Counted from the stretch's first letter, positions 45,182 to 54,317 are shown. The stretch: 64,000 nucleotides of DNA from Pseudomonas sp. GV085 (GCF_003050925.1 NZ_QAOV01000011.1:21250-85249), one strand, 5' to 3'. Made by a program: numbers and translations. Notes: generated by a model from the letters alone, not told the origin.

Positions 45182-46018
45182 ATGGCTTTAGTCGGGCGTT
45201 ACAACAGTTTGCAAGTGGTTAAACACACTAACTTCGGTTTATATCTGGACGGTGGTGCGGATGGCGAAATCCTTCTGCCTAATCGTTATATTCCAAAAGA
45301 TACTCCTAGCGAAGATGAAGACTGGCTCAACGTTTTTATTTATCTGGACAGCGATGACAAACTCATCGCAACTACTGAAAAACCGAAAGTTCAAGTCGGT
45401 GAATTCGCCAGTTTGAAAGTTGTTGAAGTCAACAGCATCGGCGTATTCCTGGACTGGGGGTTGCCGAAAGACCTGTTGCTGCCGTTCTCCGAAGAGAAGC
45501 GTCAGATGACGGCAGGCGAGTATGTGGTGGTGCACGTCTATCTCGACAAGCACACCCGTCGCATCACCGCGACCGCGCGCCTGGATCGCTACCTGGACAA
45601 GACCCCGGCCAATTACACCGCGGGTCAGGAAGTGGATCTGCTGGTGGCCGAAGCGACGGACATGGGTTTCAAGGCCATCATCAACAACAAGCATTGGGGC
45701 CTGATCCACAAGAACGAAATCTTCAAGTTCATGCGCGCCGGTAAAGAAGAGAAGGGCTTCATCAAGGAAGTTCGCGCCGACGGCAAGATCAGCCTGAGCC
45801 TGCAGCCGGTCGGCCAGGAAGCGGCCACCAGCCTGAACTCGAAGATCCTCGCCAGGTTGCGTGAAAACAACGGCAGCCTGGCGGTCAGCGACAAGAGCGA
45901 TCCAGCGTTGATCAGCAGTCTTTTTGGTGTCAGCAAGGGCAACTTCAAGAAGGCCATTGGTGCGTTGTACAAGAATGGCCAGATTGTCATTCATGCCGAC
46001 CGCATCGAGCTCAGTTGA
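45182..46018 (+). CDS. CvfB-like S1 RNA-binding protein
   Basis: The 278-residue protein has three S1-type repeats (about 5-60, 65-130 and 140-210; for example GLYLDGGADGEILLPNRY and GVFLDWGLPKDLLLPF) and a C-terminal winged helix (ISSLFGVSKGNFKKAIGALYK). This is the order in CvfB of Firmicutes, an RNA-binding virulence regulator. ATG 45182 has GAGGGT 7 bases upstream; an ATG at 45167 precedes that site. Role in Pseudomonas unknown. Confidence 0.85.
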   Translation: MALVGRYNSLQVVKHTNFGLYLDGGADGEILLPNRYIPKDTPSEDEDWLNVFIYLDSDDKLIATTEKPKVQVGEFASLKVVEVNSIGVFLDWGLPKDLLLPFSEEKRQMTAGEYVVVHVYLDKHTRRITATARLDRYLDKTPANYTAGQEVDLLVAEATDMGFKAIINNKHWGLIHKNEIFKFMRAGKEEKGFIKEVRADGKISLSLQPVGQEAATSLNSKILARLRENNGSLAVSDKSDPALISSLFGVSKGNFKKAIGALYKNGQIVIHADRIELS

Positions 46019-46055
46019 TCCCACTTGCCATGGATTGTGTCTTCGAGGTGTTCCG

Positions 46056-46988
46056 GTGAGCGCTACCCGGCGTAGCGCCGACGGGTTTGCCCTGCAAGTG
46101 ATGCTCGGGTTGTGCCTGGTCTGGGGCGTTCAACAAGTAATGATCAAGTGGGCGGCGGCCGATATCGCGCCGGTGATGCAGGCGGCCGGACGTTCCGGCA
46201 TGTCGGCGTTGCTGGTCGGGCTGCTGATTTGCTGGAAGGGCGGCTGGAACCAGGTGGGTACGACATGGCGCGGCGGTCTGTTGGCCGGTGCCTTGTTCGG
46301 CCTGGAGTTCTTCTTCATTTCCGAAGGCCTGCAACTGACCACGGCGGCGCACATGTCGGTGTTCCTTTACACCGCGCCGATCTTCACCGCATTGGGTGTG
46401 CACTGGTTGCTGCCCAGTGAGCGTTTGCGCCCGTTGCAATGGCTGGGGATTGTCCTGGCCTTTGTCGGAATTGCCATCGCCTTTGCCGGCGGGGTGTCCT
46501 GGGACAACCTTGATTACCGCATGTTGATGGGCGATGCCCTGGGAGTGCTGGCGGGCGCGGCTTGGGGCGCGACCACGGTAGTGGTGCGCGCCTCGCGCCT
46601 GTCGGAAGCGCCGGTGACCCTGACGCTGTTCTATCAGTTGATTGTCGGCTTCTTCGGCTTGTTGTTGATTGCGCTGCTCAGCGGCCAGATCACCCATGTC
46701 AGCCTGACCAGCGTGGCGGTCGCCAGTGTGCTGTTTCAGGGCGTGGTCGTGTCGTTCTTCAGTTACCTGATCTGGTTCTGGCTGCTGCGCCGTTACCTGG
46801 CGGCCAACATCGCGGTGTTTTCGTTCATGACGCCATTGTTCGGCGTCACGTTCGGTGTGGTGCTGCTCGGCGAGGAACTGAGCCTGAACTTCGTCATCGG
46901 TGCAGTGCTGGTGTTGACGGGCATCACCTTTGTCAGTGCTGAGCAGTGGCTGCGCCGTCGTTTGCGCAAAGCCCTCGGTCAGCACTGA
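46056..46988 (+). CDS. EamA-family (DMT) transporter
   Basis: The 310-residue protein starts at GTG 46056 with GAGG 7 bases upstream. Ten helices form two EamA repeats; a distinctive early motif is CLVWGVQQVMIKWAAADIAP, and FMTPLFGVTFGVVLLGEEL lies near 255. It is 37 bases downstream of the S1-protein gene and probably co-transcribed. Its last 56 bases overlap the 3' end of the converging MFS gene. Substrate unknown. Confidence 0.83.
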   Translation: MSATRRSADGFALQVMLGLCLVWGVQQVMIKWAAADIAPVMQAAGRSGMSALLVGLLICWKGGWNQVGTTWRGGLLAGALFGLEFFFISEGLQLTTAAHMSVFLYTAPIFTALGVHWLLPSERLRPLQWLGIVLAFVGIAIAFAGGVSWDNLDYRMLMGDALGVLAGAAWGATTVVVRASRLSEAPVTLTLFYQLIVGFFGLLLIALLSGQITHVSLTSVAVASVLFQGVVVSFFSYLIWFWLLRRYLAANIAVFSFMTPLFGVTFGVVLLGEELSLNFVIGAVLVLTGITFVSAEQWLRRRLRKALGQH

Positions 46989-48114
46989 CCGGCGCGAGCA
47001 ACAGACCGCCGGCGATCAACAGACCGCAGCCGGCGACCACCAGTGCCGGCTGCAAACCGCCACTGAAATGACTGCTCAGCGCCGCCAGCAATGGCCCGCT
47101 CAGTTGGCCCACGGCGAAGCAGGCCGTCAGCAGGCCGGCATTGCGCTGGGTAGCGTGGGGCGCCAGTTCCCGGGAGCGTTGCATCACCAGTTGCATGCAA
47201 GCCAGGAATGGCGTGCCGCACAGGATCACACCCAACGCCAGACCTGGCCCGTTACCCAGCAGGCAGGCGAACACGCCAGCGGCTTGCAGCCATAACGTCG
47301 CCATCAACCAGTGGCGCGTTGCTCCCGGCCTTTGGCGACGCAGACTCACCAGCACCACACCCGTGGCAGCCGCCAGGCCAAAGCACGGCCAGAACAGATC
47401 GGCCTGCCATTGGCCATGGAATTGCGCGTTGGCCATCTGCGACAGAAAGGTCGCCGGGATGATGTAGCCCAATCCGTACAAGCCATAGATCCAGCCCAGA
47501 CGACCGATGCCTTGGGTGTGCGATGCGTTGGCGCTGGGCGCAGCAGTCGCGGTGGCGCCCGGTTGTGGCAGCAATGGCAGGATCCCCAGCAGTATCGCCA
47601 GCCCTGTGGCGGCGTACACCAGCCATAAGGTAGCGGAGGTCTGGCCCAGCAGATTCGAGCCCAAGGCCAGTAAACCTGTCAGAAAAATCCCCAAACCTGG
47701 TCCGGCGAAGACCAGGGCGCCTAATCGTGGGCGACCGGCCGCTGCCGCGAGCGGCTGGCTCAGGGCAGTGATCATCACCAGCACCCAGGCGCTGGCCACA
47801 CCGGTGCCGAAGCGCAGCAGCAGGTGCGACCAGAAACCATTGGCCCAGAACGACGCCAGGGTCAGCAGTACGCAGAGCCATAACCCGCCGAGCAAGCGCC
47901 GGCGCACTTGCGGTGGACGCCGGGAGAACATGGCGTCCACCGCACCAATGAAATACCCGAGGTAGTTGGCAGCGGCAATCAGCCCGGCGGCGGTCAGGTC
48001 GATCTGACCTTCGCTGAGCAGGTGCGGCAGTTGCGGTGTCAGGGCAAAGCGGCCGATGCCCATGGCCATCATCAGGGCAACGAAACTGGCGAATAAGCGA
48101 ATCAAGGGAGACAT
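46933..48114 (-). CDS. YbfB/YjiJ family MFS transporter
   Basis: The 393-residue protein has twelve helices and the subgroup start MGIGRFALTPQLPHLL with ANYLGYFIGAVDAM. It diverges by 104 bases from a LysR gene, its likely regulator. The stop codon lies inside the converging EamA gene, so the two coding regions overlap tail to tail by 56 bases. Transport substrate unknown. Confidence 0.85.
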   Translation of the reverse strand: MSPLIRLFASFVALMMAMGIGRFALTPQLPHLLSEGQIDLTAAGLIAAANYLGYFIGAVDAMFSRRPPQVRRRLLGGLWLCVLLTLASFWANGFWSHLLLRFGTGVASAWVLVMITALSQPLAAAAGRPRLGALVFAGPGLGIFLTGLLALGSNLLGQTSATLWLVYAATGLAILLGILPLLPQPGATATAAPSANASHTQGIGRLGWIYGLYGLGYIIPATFLSQMANAQFHGQWQADLFWPCFGLAAATGVVLVSLRRQRPGATRHWLMATLWLQAAGVFACLLGNGPGLALGVILCGTPFLACMQLVMQRSRELAPHATQRNAGLLTACFAVGQLSGPLLAALSSHFSGGLQPALVVAGCGLLIAGGLLLAPVSADRGLCANDGAATAQH

Positions 48115-48218
48115 GGTCTGGATTCCGTTCAGAGGATCGATGACCGTCAGGCTAGGACTGGTTGACTTTCTTTAAAAATGAATAATAGTGAGCAACTTGT
48201 TCTTTTTTGGAGAGTGTC

Positions 48219-49112
48219 GTGGAGTTCAGCCAATTGCGCATCTTCCAGGCGGTGGCGCAAGAAGGGTCCATAACCCGAGCCGCCGAACGGCTGCATCGAG
48301 TGCCGTCGAACCTGTCGACCCGGCTCAAACAGCTGGAGGAGCAACTGGGTGTCGAACTGTTCCTGCGCGAGCGTCAGCGCTTGCAGTTGTCGCCTGCGGG
48401 AAAAGTCCTGCTGGACTACACCGCCAAGCTGTTTGCCTTGCGCGACGAAGCCAGCGCGGCAGTGCAGGGCGGGCAACCGGCGGGCGACTTCGTGCTCGGC
48501 ACCATGTACAGCACAGCGGCGATTCATCTTCCGCGGCTATTGGCGCGCTACCACCGCCTGTATCCGGCCGTGAACCTGCAAGTGCAATCCGGACCCAGCG
48601 GTGAATTGCTCGAAGGCCTGCTCACCGGCCGACTCGATGCGGCACTGGTGGATGGCCCCATGGAACTGGCCGGGCTCGACGGGGTGCCCTTGTGCGACGA
48701 GCGCCTGGTGCTGATCAGCGAGGCCGATCATCCGCCCGTGCGCAGCGCACTGGATGTGCAAGGTCGTTCGGTGTTCACCTTTCGCCAGGGCTGCTCCTAC
48801 CGCATGCGCCTGGAGGCCTGGTTCGCCCATGACCACGCGGCCATGGGCCGGGCGATGGAGATCGAGTCCTATCCGGGGATGCTGGCGTGTGTGATTGCCG
48901 GTTCCGGTGTGGCGCTGATGTCGCAGGCGATGCTCGCCAGCCTGCCGGGCCGTGAGAGTGTGGCGGTGCATCCGCTGGCCGAGCCGTTCGCCAGCGCTAC
49001 CACCTGGCTGATGTGGCGCAAGGGCATGGTCGGGGCCAACCTGAATGCCTGGATCGAGCAGCAGCAGGTGGTTTTTCCGCCGGCACCGGTGCAGGCGCAG
49101 GAAATTGCCTGA
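48219..49112 (+). CDS. LysR-family transcriptional regulator
   Basis: The 297-residue protein, from GTG 48219 with GGAGAG upstream, has a helix-turn-helix (ITRAAERLHRVPSNLSTRL at about 19-37) and a LysR effector domain. It resembles the PtxR/GltR-like group. Its divergent position suggests control of the YbfB-type exporter. The 104-base gap is AT-rich around 48172-48205 and should hold both promoters. Confidence 0.87.
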   Translation: MEFSQLRIFQAVAQEGSITRAAERLHRVPSNLSTRLKQLEEQLGVELFLRERQRLQLSPAGKVLLDYTAKLFALRDEASAAVQGGQPAGDFVLGTMYSTAAIHLPRLLARYHRLYPAVNLQVQSGPSGELLEGLLTGRLDAALVDGPMELAGLDGVPLCDERLVLISEADHPPVRSALDVQGRSVFTFRQGCSYRMRLEAWFAHDHAAMGRAMEIESYPGMLACVIAGSGVALMSQAMLASLPGRESVAVHPLAEPFASATTWLMWRKGMVGANLNAWIEQQQVVFPPAPVQAQEIA

Positions 49113-49247
49113 ACACAGGCTGATTGTGATGGATTCAGTAACAGATCGTTGCGACTTTGCGCGAGCATTGCGTAGGACTTCGGACTATTATCTGTGCGAA
49201 GGGGCTACAGAATTTTGGCCGCTCGGCACTACCCTGAAGGGGGCACC

Positions 49248-49376
49248 ATGAAAGAGAAAATTCAAAACTGGCTGCATGACCTGGGCGTGGCTCTCGGTTT
49301 GATCGAGCCGCCTCTGCAACCCGTGCCAGTTCGTACTGACGACGAACAGCGCCGACGCCAGCAGCGTCGCCGGTAA
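49248..49376 (+). CDS. PA1414-family small protein
   Basis: The 42-residue frame at ATG 49248, with GAAGGGGG just upstream, encodes an amphipathic start (MKEKIQNWLHDLGVALGLIE) and an arginine-rich tail. Size, start and position beside the gbu block match PA1414 of P. aeruginosa. The 3' part of the PA1414 transcript is reported to yield the oxygen-responsive sRNA SicX; I see no clear SicX-like stem-loop or terminator here, only a REP pair. Function unknown. Confidence 0.6.
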   Translation: MKEKIQNWLHDLGVALGLIEPPLQPVPVRTDDEQRRRQQRRR

Positions 49377-49410
49377 CGGCTGATGTTATCTGACTGATGA
49401 GGGGCTTGCT

Positions 49411-49532
49411 GTGGCGAGGGAGCTTGTCGGATCGCCGCACCGTCCCGCTGGGCTGCGAAGCGGCCCCAAGGTGCACGTTTGCAGGTTTTTACGAGTGCTG
49501 CGCACTCGAGCGGGAGCAAGCTCCCTCGCCAC
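49411..49532. repeat. Inverted REP-like pair, GTGGCGAGGGAGCTTG family
   Basis: Outer arms GTGGCGAGGGAGCTTG and CAAGCTCCCTCGCCAC enclose GGGCTGCGAAGCGGCCCC and a CGAGTGCTGCGCACTCG dyad. The family recurs near 52.2 kb. Confidence 0.8.
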
Positions 49533-49573
49533 ATAGGTTGCGTCGTTGTTAGGGGCGCACCTGGCGATCAGTC

Positions 49574-49825
49574 TCAATACCGCCCAATCTCCAGCAAAAA
49601 CCGGCTCAAATCATTCGCCGTCCTGGCGGTCTTGAGCATCCGGTCTTCCCTGGCGGTCAACGCCGTCACACCCAGTTCATCTTCCAGATGGAAGATCAGC
49701 TCTTCGATATCTTCTTTATCCAATCCCAATTGCGCCAGGCTGACGTTGTCGTCGAAGTCATCCCGGCCTTCCAGCAGGCGGCTGATGTAGCGGTGCACGA
49801 CAGCACGAACGGCAGCTTTTTTCAT
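49574..49825 (-). CDS. Acyl-carrier-protein-like protein lacking the attachment serine
   Basis: The 83-residue protein has the four-helix carrier-protein pattern: an acidic middle, then LGLDKEDIEELIFHLEDELGV at 33-53 (given here in the order L33 to V53). In true carrier proteins the residue after the aspartate is the serine that receives 4'-phosphopantetheine; here it is K37. The protein therefore should not carry acyl groups and may be a structural or regulatory relative. It is transcribed alone. Confidence 0.65.
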   Translation of the reverse strand: MKKAAVRAVVHRYISRLLEGRDDFDDNVSLAQLGLDKEDIEELIFHLEDELGVTALTAREDRMLKTARTANDLSRFLLEIGRY

Positions 49826-49897
49826 GAGCGCTCTTCGAGGAGGAGGCGGTTTTATTCTCTGTGCCGGAGCAGTTACTGCCGTTGAGTACAGCAGGCT

Positions 49898-50623
49898 TTA
49901 GCCGTGTGAGCGCTGCCATTCGTCAATCATGTTGCGCAAATATTCCCCGGAAAAACTGCCGAAATGTCCACCATGCACCGTACGGATCGGCAGCGCGTGC
50001 AAGCGTTGCAGGCTGCGGGCGTAATCATCGAGGTTGGAATGGTAGGCGTCTTCGACCAGCGGGCCGTCGTAGATGATGTCGCCGCTGAACAAAGTCTCGG
50101 TGGCGGCTTCGTACAGGCAGATGCCACCCGGCGAGTGTCCCGGTGTGTGCACGACCTGCAACACCCGATTGCCCAGGTCCAGCACATCTCCATCTTCGAT
50201 AAACCCTGTGGCCGGTGCCGCTTTGACCCGGTATTCGGCGTAGCACAACGGGCAATCGGGGTGGGCTTCGAACATGTCGTCGCCGACAAAGGCTTTGCTC
50301 AGGTCGTTGTCGCCATCCGGCGCGGCGAGAATGTCCGCCTCGGCCGGATGCACCAGGCGCTCGGTGAATTCGTGATGACCGGCGATGTGATCGAAATGGC
50401 AGTGGCTGGCCACCGCCACCAGCGGCCGCTCGGTGATCCACGGCAGTTGCTCGCGCAGGCTGACCAGGCCCGAGCCGCTGTCCAGCAGCAGGTCTTTGTC
50501 ACTACCCTGGATGTGCCAGAGGTTGCAGCGGTAGAAGGGGCGGATGTACGGCTCGTGAATCAGACGGATGCCGTCACTGAGATGTTTCACTTCGAACCAC
50601 TGGTCGCGAGAAACAATCTTCAT
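49898..50623 (-). CDS. MBL-fold metallo-hydrolase
   Basis: The 241-residue protein, from ATG 50623 (GGAG about 10 bases upstream), has the zinc motif SHCHFDH (H74, H76, D78, H79), a further histidine in HTPGHSPGG, and an aspartate in FSGDIIYDGPL. A probable thioesterase-, lactonase- or glyoxalase II-like hydrolase. It takes a place like that of PA1415 beside the gbu genes but is separated from them by a terminator. Substrate unknown. Confidence 0.83.
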   Translation of the reverse strand: MKIVSRDQWFEVKHLSDGIRLIHEPYIRPFYRCNLWHIQGSDKDLLLDSGSGLVSLREQLPWITERPLVAVASHCHFDHIAGHHEFTERLVHPAEADILAAPDGDNDLSKAFVGDDMFEAHPDCPLCYAEYRVKAAPATGFIEDGDVLDLGNRVLQVVHTPGHSPGGICLYEAATETLFSGDIIYDGPLVEDAYHSNLDDYARSLQRLHALPIRTVHGGHFGSFSGEYLRNMIDEWQRSHG

Positions 50624-50641
50624 AAATGTTTTCTCCAGACG

Positions 50642-50679
50642 AAAAAAAACGAGTATGGCAACCGACGCCACACTCGTCG
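50642..50679 (-). terminator. Terminator after the sodium:solute symporter gene
   Basis: On the minus strand CGAGT-TGGC pairs with GCCA-ACTCG and is followed by eight T residues, 29 bases after the symporter stop. It closes the gbu transcript. Confidence 0.75.
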
Positions 50680-50707
50680 AAGAAAAAGTCATTCCATTCT
50701 TTTCAGT

Positions 50708-52087
50708 TTAGGTAGCGCTGGCCACAGTCACCGGGCGACGGGACAGCAGGCTGACCAACACGAAGCTCACCAGGCTGACACCGAGACTGAAGTAGATCGG
50801 CGAGTTGGCATCCATTCCGTCCTTGAACATGAATATCAGGGCGGTAATGAAGCCCAATGCCATGGCGGCGATTGCACCGGCCGTGGTGGCGCGTTTCCAG
50901 AAGATCGCCCCCATCAGCGGGATCAGCATGCCGCCTACCAGCAGGTTGTAGGCCAGAGTCAGCGCGCTGATGACGTCATTGACCACCAATGCGATGCCCA
51001 GCACGACAATGCCGGTCAGCAGGGTAAACAAGCGGTTGGTAGCAATGTTCGACTCTTTGCCTCCGCGCAACTTTGGCAGCAGGTCTTCGGTCAAGGTGGT
51101 GGACGCAGCCAGCAAGCCGGCGCTGGCGGTGGACATCATGGCCGCCAGGGCCGCAGCGATCACCAGGCCACGGATGCCGTCCGGCAGCGAGACTTTGACG
51201 ATAGCGGCGAAGGCATTGTTGACATTGTCCAGGTCCGGGATCAGCACGTGTGCAGCCATACCGATCAGTGCGCAAACCAGGCCATAGATGATGCAGTAGA
51301 TACCGGCCGAAGTACCGGCGTACTTGGCAACTTTCTCGCTGCGCGCGGTGAATACCCGTTGCCAGATGTCCTGGCCGATCAGGATGCCGAAGAAGTAGAT
51401 CATGAAGTAGGTGATGATGGTGTCCCAGCCAATGCTGGTGAAGCTGAAGCTCGCAGCCGGTAGTTGGGCAACCAGTTGATCCCAACCACCCACGCGGTAC
51501 AGGCAGATCGGCAGTAGCAGGAACATCAGGCCGACGGTCTGGATACCGAACTGCACAATATCGGTCAGGGTCAGCGACCACATGCCGCCGATGGTCGAGT
51601 AGATGACGACGATACCGCCACCCACCAGTACAGAGACCCAGAATGGCAGGTCGAACAGTACTTGCAGTACGGTGCCAATGGCCAGGATTGAAACCACGCC
51701 GATCATCAGGGCGTAGGCCAGCATGATAGTCGCACTGGCGGTGCGGGCCATTGGGTTATAGCGTTTTTCCAGCACCTGGGTGACGGTGAACACCTTCAGT
51801 TTCAGCAATGGTTTGGCGAGGAACAGGTTCAGCGCAATGATCCCGCAACCCAGTGCGGCGCAGAGCCAGAAACCGGAGATGCCATGCACGTAACCCAGAC
51901 GCACGGTGCCCACGGTGGACGCACCGCCCAGGACGGTGGCGGCCATGGTGCCCATGTACAGGCTCGGGCCGAGGTTACGACCGGCGACCAGGTAGTCCTC
52001 GTGGGTCTTGGCCTTGCGCATGCCGTAGTAGCCGAGTATCAGCATCGCGGCGGCGTAGATGAGTACGACGAATAAATCCAAAGCCAT
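50708..52087 (-). CDS. Sodium:solute symporter of the gbu block (PA1418-like)
   Basis: The 459-residue protein has about thirteen helices and SSS-family features: HEDYLVAGRNLGPSLYMGTMAATVLGG is the N-terminal region (in pieces: EDYLVAGRNLG, then TMAATVLGGAS at about 32-58), and AALAAMMSTASAGLLAAS near 320 is the sodium-site helix. In P. aeruginosa the gene in this position belongs to the 4-guanidinobutyrate locus, so uptake of a guanidino compound or its product is likely. GGAG lies before the ATG. Confidence 0.86.
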   Translation of the reverse strand: MALDLFVVLIYAAAMLILGYYGMRKAKTHEDYLVAGRNLGPSLYMGTMAATVLGGASTVGTVRLGYVHGISGFWLCAALGCGIIALNLFLAKPLLKLKVFTVTQVLEKRYNPMARTASATIMLAYALMIGVVSILAIGTVLQVLFDLPFWVSVLVGGGIVVIYSTIGGMWSLTLTDIVQFGIQTVGLMFLLLPICLYRVGGWDQLVAQLPAASFSFTSIGWDTIITYFMIYFFGILIGQDIWQRVFTARSEKVAKYAGTSAGIYCIIYGLVCALIGMAAHVLIPDLDNVNNAFAAIVKVSLPDGIRGLVIAAALAAMMSTASAGLLAASTTLTEDLLPKLRGGKESNIATNRLFTLLTGIVVLGIALVVNDVISALTLAYNLLVGGMLIPLMGAIFWKRATTAGAIAAMALGFITALIFMFKDGMDANSPIYFSLGVSLVSFVLVSLLSRRPVTVASAT

Positions 52088-52155
52088 TATGGCGTTTCTC
52101 CGATTGTCTTTTTTATGGTGGAACTAAAACTGCAGTGATGGGAAAGAACCCCATT

Positions 52156-52286
52156 GTGGCGAGGGAGCTTGCTCCCGCCGGGCTGCGAAGCAGCCCCAAA
52201 CCCTGCAAAGGCATTTCTTCAGGAGAAACCCATTAGCCTGTTTTGCGACTGCTTCGCAGTCGAGCGGGAGCAAGCTCCCTCGCCAC
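52156..52286. repeat. Inverted REP-like pair, GTGGCGAGGGAGCTTG family
   Basis: Arms GTGGCGAGGGAGCTTGCTCC and the complement enclose GGGCTGCGAAGCAGCCCC and GACTGCTTCGCAGTC dyads. It lies inside the gbu gene run, between the NCS1 and SSS genes, and may separate their expression. Confidence 0.82.
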
Positions 52287-52318
52287 AGAGGTCACCTCAT
52301 GGCCCTGTCTTCAAAAAA

Positions 52319-53830
52319 TCAGGCGGCTTGACGCATCGCCGGTTTAGCGAGCGAATCCGTGCTCTTGCTGCGTGAATCGTTCGGGCCGAACACTTCGCGC
52401 GCTTCCGGGAACAGGCTCAGCAGCGCCAGGTACACCACCGAGGCCAGGCCCAGGGTCACTGGCAGGCTGATGTCGATACCACCGGCCATTTCGCCCAGCG
52501 GCCCGACAAACTGCCCCGGCAGGTTCACAAAGCACAGGCCGACGGCCGCGCTCGGGATCCAGGCGCCCAGGCCACGCCAGTTCCAGCCGTGGGTGAACCA
52601 GTAACGGCCACCTTTCTCGCCGCGGGTGAACACTTGCAGGTCATCCGGGCAGTAGAAGCCGCGACGCACCAGCAGGCCGATGATCATGATCACCATCCAC
52701 GGGGTGGTGCAGGTGATGATCAGCACGGCGAAGGTCGACACGCTCTGCACCAGGTTGGCCGCGAAGCGCCCGATGAAGATGAAGGCAATCGACATCACGC
52801 CGATCAGCAGCGTGGCCTTGACCCGTGACAGTACACGTGGGAACACGCTGGACATGTCCAGGCCAGTGCCGTAGAGCGATGTGGTGCCGGTGGACATGCC
52901 ACCAATCACCGCGATCAGGCACACCGGCAGGAAGAACCAGCTCGGCGATACCGCCAGCAGGCCGCCGACATAGTTGTTGGCTGCGATGTAGTCCGGCGCC
53001 TTGATCGCCACGATGGTCGCGGTGGTCAGGCCGAACAGGAACGGGATGAACGTCGCGATCTGCGAAATCACCACCGCCGCCATGATGCGGCGCTTGGAGG
53101 TGTCACGCGGGATGTAGCGCGACCAGTCGCCGAGGAACGCACCGAAGGAAATCGGGTTGCTCATGGCCACCAGCGCAGCACCGATAAAGGCAGCCCAGAA
53201 ACCGGGTTGGCCCATGTTGACGGTGCCGGCGTAGTTCGCATCGAAGGGACCGGCGAAAGCGAAGACACCCAGCAGGAACAGCAGGCTGGCGCTCCACACC
53301 GCGATCTTGTTGACCCACAGCAGAAAACGAAAGCCATAGATGCATACGGTCAGTACCAGAATCGCGAACAGACCATAGGCCAGGCCCAGGGTCAGGTCGG
53401 TTTCCGGCAGGCCGATCAGGCGTTTGGCGCCACCGATCAGCGCATCACCCGAACTCCACACCGAGAGCGAGAAGAAGGCGATGGCGGTTAACAGCGACAG
53501 GAACGAACCGACGATCCGCCCGTGCACGCCGAAGTGCGCACCGGAAGACACGGCGTTGTTCGTGCCATTGATCGGGCCGAACAGGCCCATTGGCGCGAGG
53601 ATCAGCGAACCCAGCAATACGCCCAGCACAATCGCCCAGACGCCCGCCTGGAAAGACAGGCCGAACAGCACCGGGAAACTGCCAAGAACGGCGGTGGCGA
53701 AGGTGTTGGAACCACCGAAAATCATCCTGAACAAGTCCGTCGGGCTTGCGGTGCGTTCGTTGTCCGGGATCTGTTCGACCCCGTGGGTTTCAATTTGCGT
53801 AAGGCTTTGGTCTTTGTTGTTGTTATTCAT
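52319..53830 (-). CDS. NCS1-family purine/cytosine permease-like transporter (PA1419-like)
   Basis: The 503-residue protein has twelve helices with the cytosine/purine permease pattern: an N-terminal IPDNERTASPTDLFRMIFGG, the stretch GPINGTNNAVSSGAHFGVHGR near 85-105, and FLGDWSRYIPRDTS near 215. It is the second permease of the gbu block; NCS1 proteins carry nucleobases and related ring or guanidino-like compounds. GGAG precedes the ATG. Substrate inferred from context. Confidence 0.85.
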   Translation of the reverse strand: MNNNNKDQSLTQIETHGVEQIPDNERTASPTDLFRMIFGGSNTFATAVLGSFPVLFGLSFQAGVWAIVLGVLLGSLILAPMGLFGPINGTNNAVSSGAHFGVHGRIVGSFLSLLTAIAFFSLSVWSSGDALIGGAKRLIGLPETDLTLGLAYGLFAILVLTVCIYGFRFLLWVNKIAVWSASLLFLLGVFAFAGPFDANYAGTVNMGQPGFWAAFIGAALVAMSNPISFGAFLGDWSRYIPRDTSKRRIMAAVVISQIATFIPFLFGLTTATIVAIKAPDYIAANNYVGGLLAVSPSWFFLPVCLIAVIGGMSTGTTSLYGTGLDMSSVFPRVLSRVKATLLIGVMSIAFIFIGRFAANLVQSVSTFAVLIITCTTPWMVIMIIGLLVRRGFYCPDDLQVFTRGEKGGRYWFTHGWNWRGLGAWIPSAAVGLCFVNLPGQFVGPLGEMAGGIDISLPVTLGLASVVYLALLSLFPEAREVFGPNDSRSKSTDSLAKPAMRQAA

Positions 53831-53885
53831 GATCAGCTCCGATCATAAAGGCGCGCTCATCAAACGTGAGCGTCACCTGTGTTGG

Positions 53886-54314
53886 CTAAGGGGGTGGCAG
53901 CCCTTCCGGCATCTCGGACAAATGTTCGTGGCAGGCCAGCCATAGGCCTTGTTGTTCTTGGCCAGACGCTTGTTTCTTGAAAACAATCGTCTCGCGCTCC
54001 TGGCTAAAGTGCTGCTCCCCTTGCATGCGCAACTCGGTGGCTACGTCATGGATGAAAATCGCCACGTCACCCTGCAGGCTGACGAAAGCGTTGCTCGAGG
54101 TGCATGAGAGCACCTCGAAGCCATCCTCGGTGCGCCAGCCGTCCCACATCGCCTGATAGGCGTCGCGCGACAGCAGGGGCTGTTCGAGGGTGTAGAAGAC
54201 AAAGCTGGCATCGGCACTGAACGCGCCGAAGTAGGCTTCCCGATCGTTACGGGCAAAAGCGGACACCAGATCGGCGGCGGCTTTCAGAACCTGATCACGT
54301 TCGTTCACGAGCAT
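53886..54314 (-). CDS. NTF2-like (SnoaL/DUF4440-type) protein of the gbu block
   Basis: The 142-residue single-domain protein begins with a long helix (ERDQVLKAAADLVSAFARND) followed by the cone-shaped NTF2 sheet (DASFVFYTLEQPLLSRDAYQ, GDVAIFIHDVATEL, and WLACHEHLS near the end). It starts 3 bases after the gbuA stop, with its ribosome site inside gbuA, and corresponds in place to PA1420. Such proteins can be small enzymes or binding proteins; function unknown. Confidence 0.8.
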   Translation of the reverse strand: MLVNERDQVLKAAADLVSAFARNDREAYFGAFSADASFVFYTLEQPLLSRDAYQAMWDGWRTEDGFEVLSCTSSNAFVSLQGDVAIFIHDVATELRMQGEQHFSQERETIVFKKQASGQEQQGLWLACHEHLSEMPEGLPPP

Positions 54315-54317
54315 TCC

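Noticed and set aside
49964..51463. A 499-codon plus-strand frame opposite the metallo-hydrolase and symporter
   Set aside because: It crosses a terminator and two well-supported minus-strand genes and has no family pattern.
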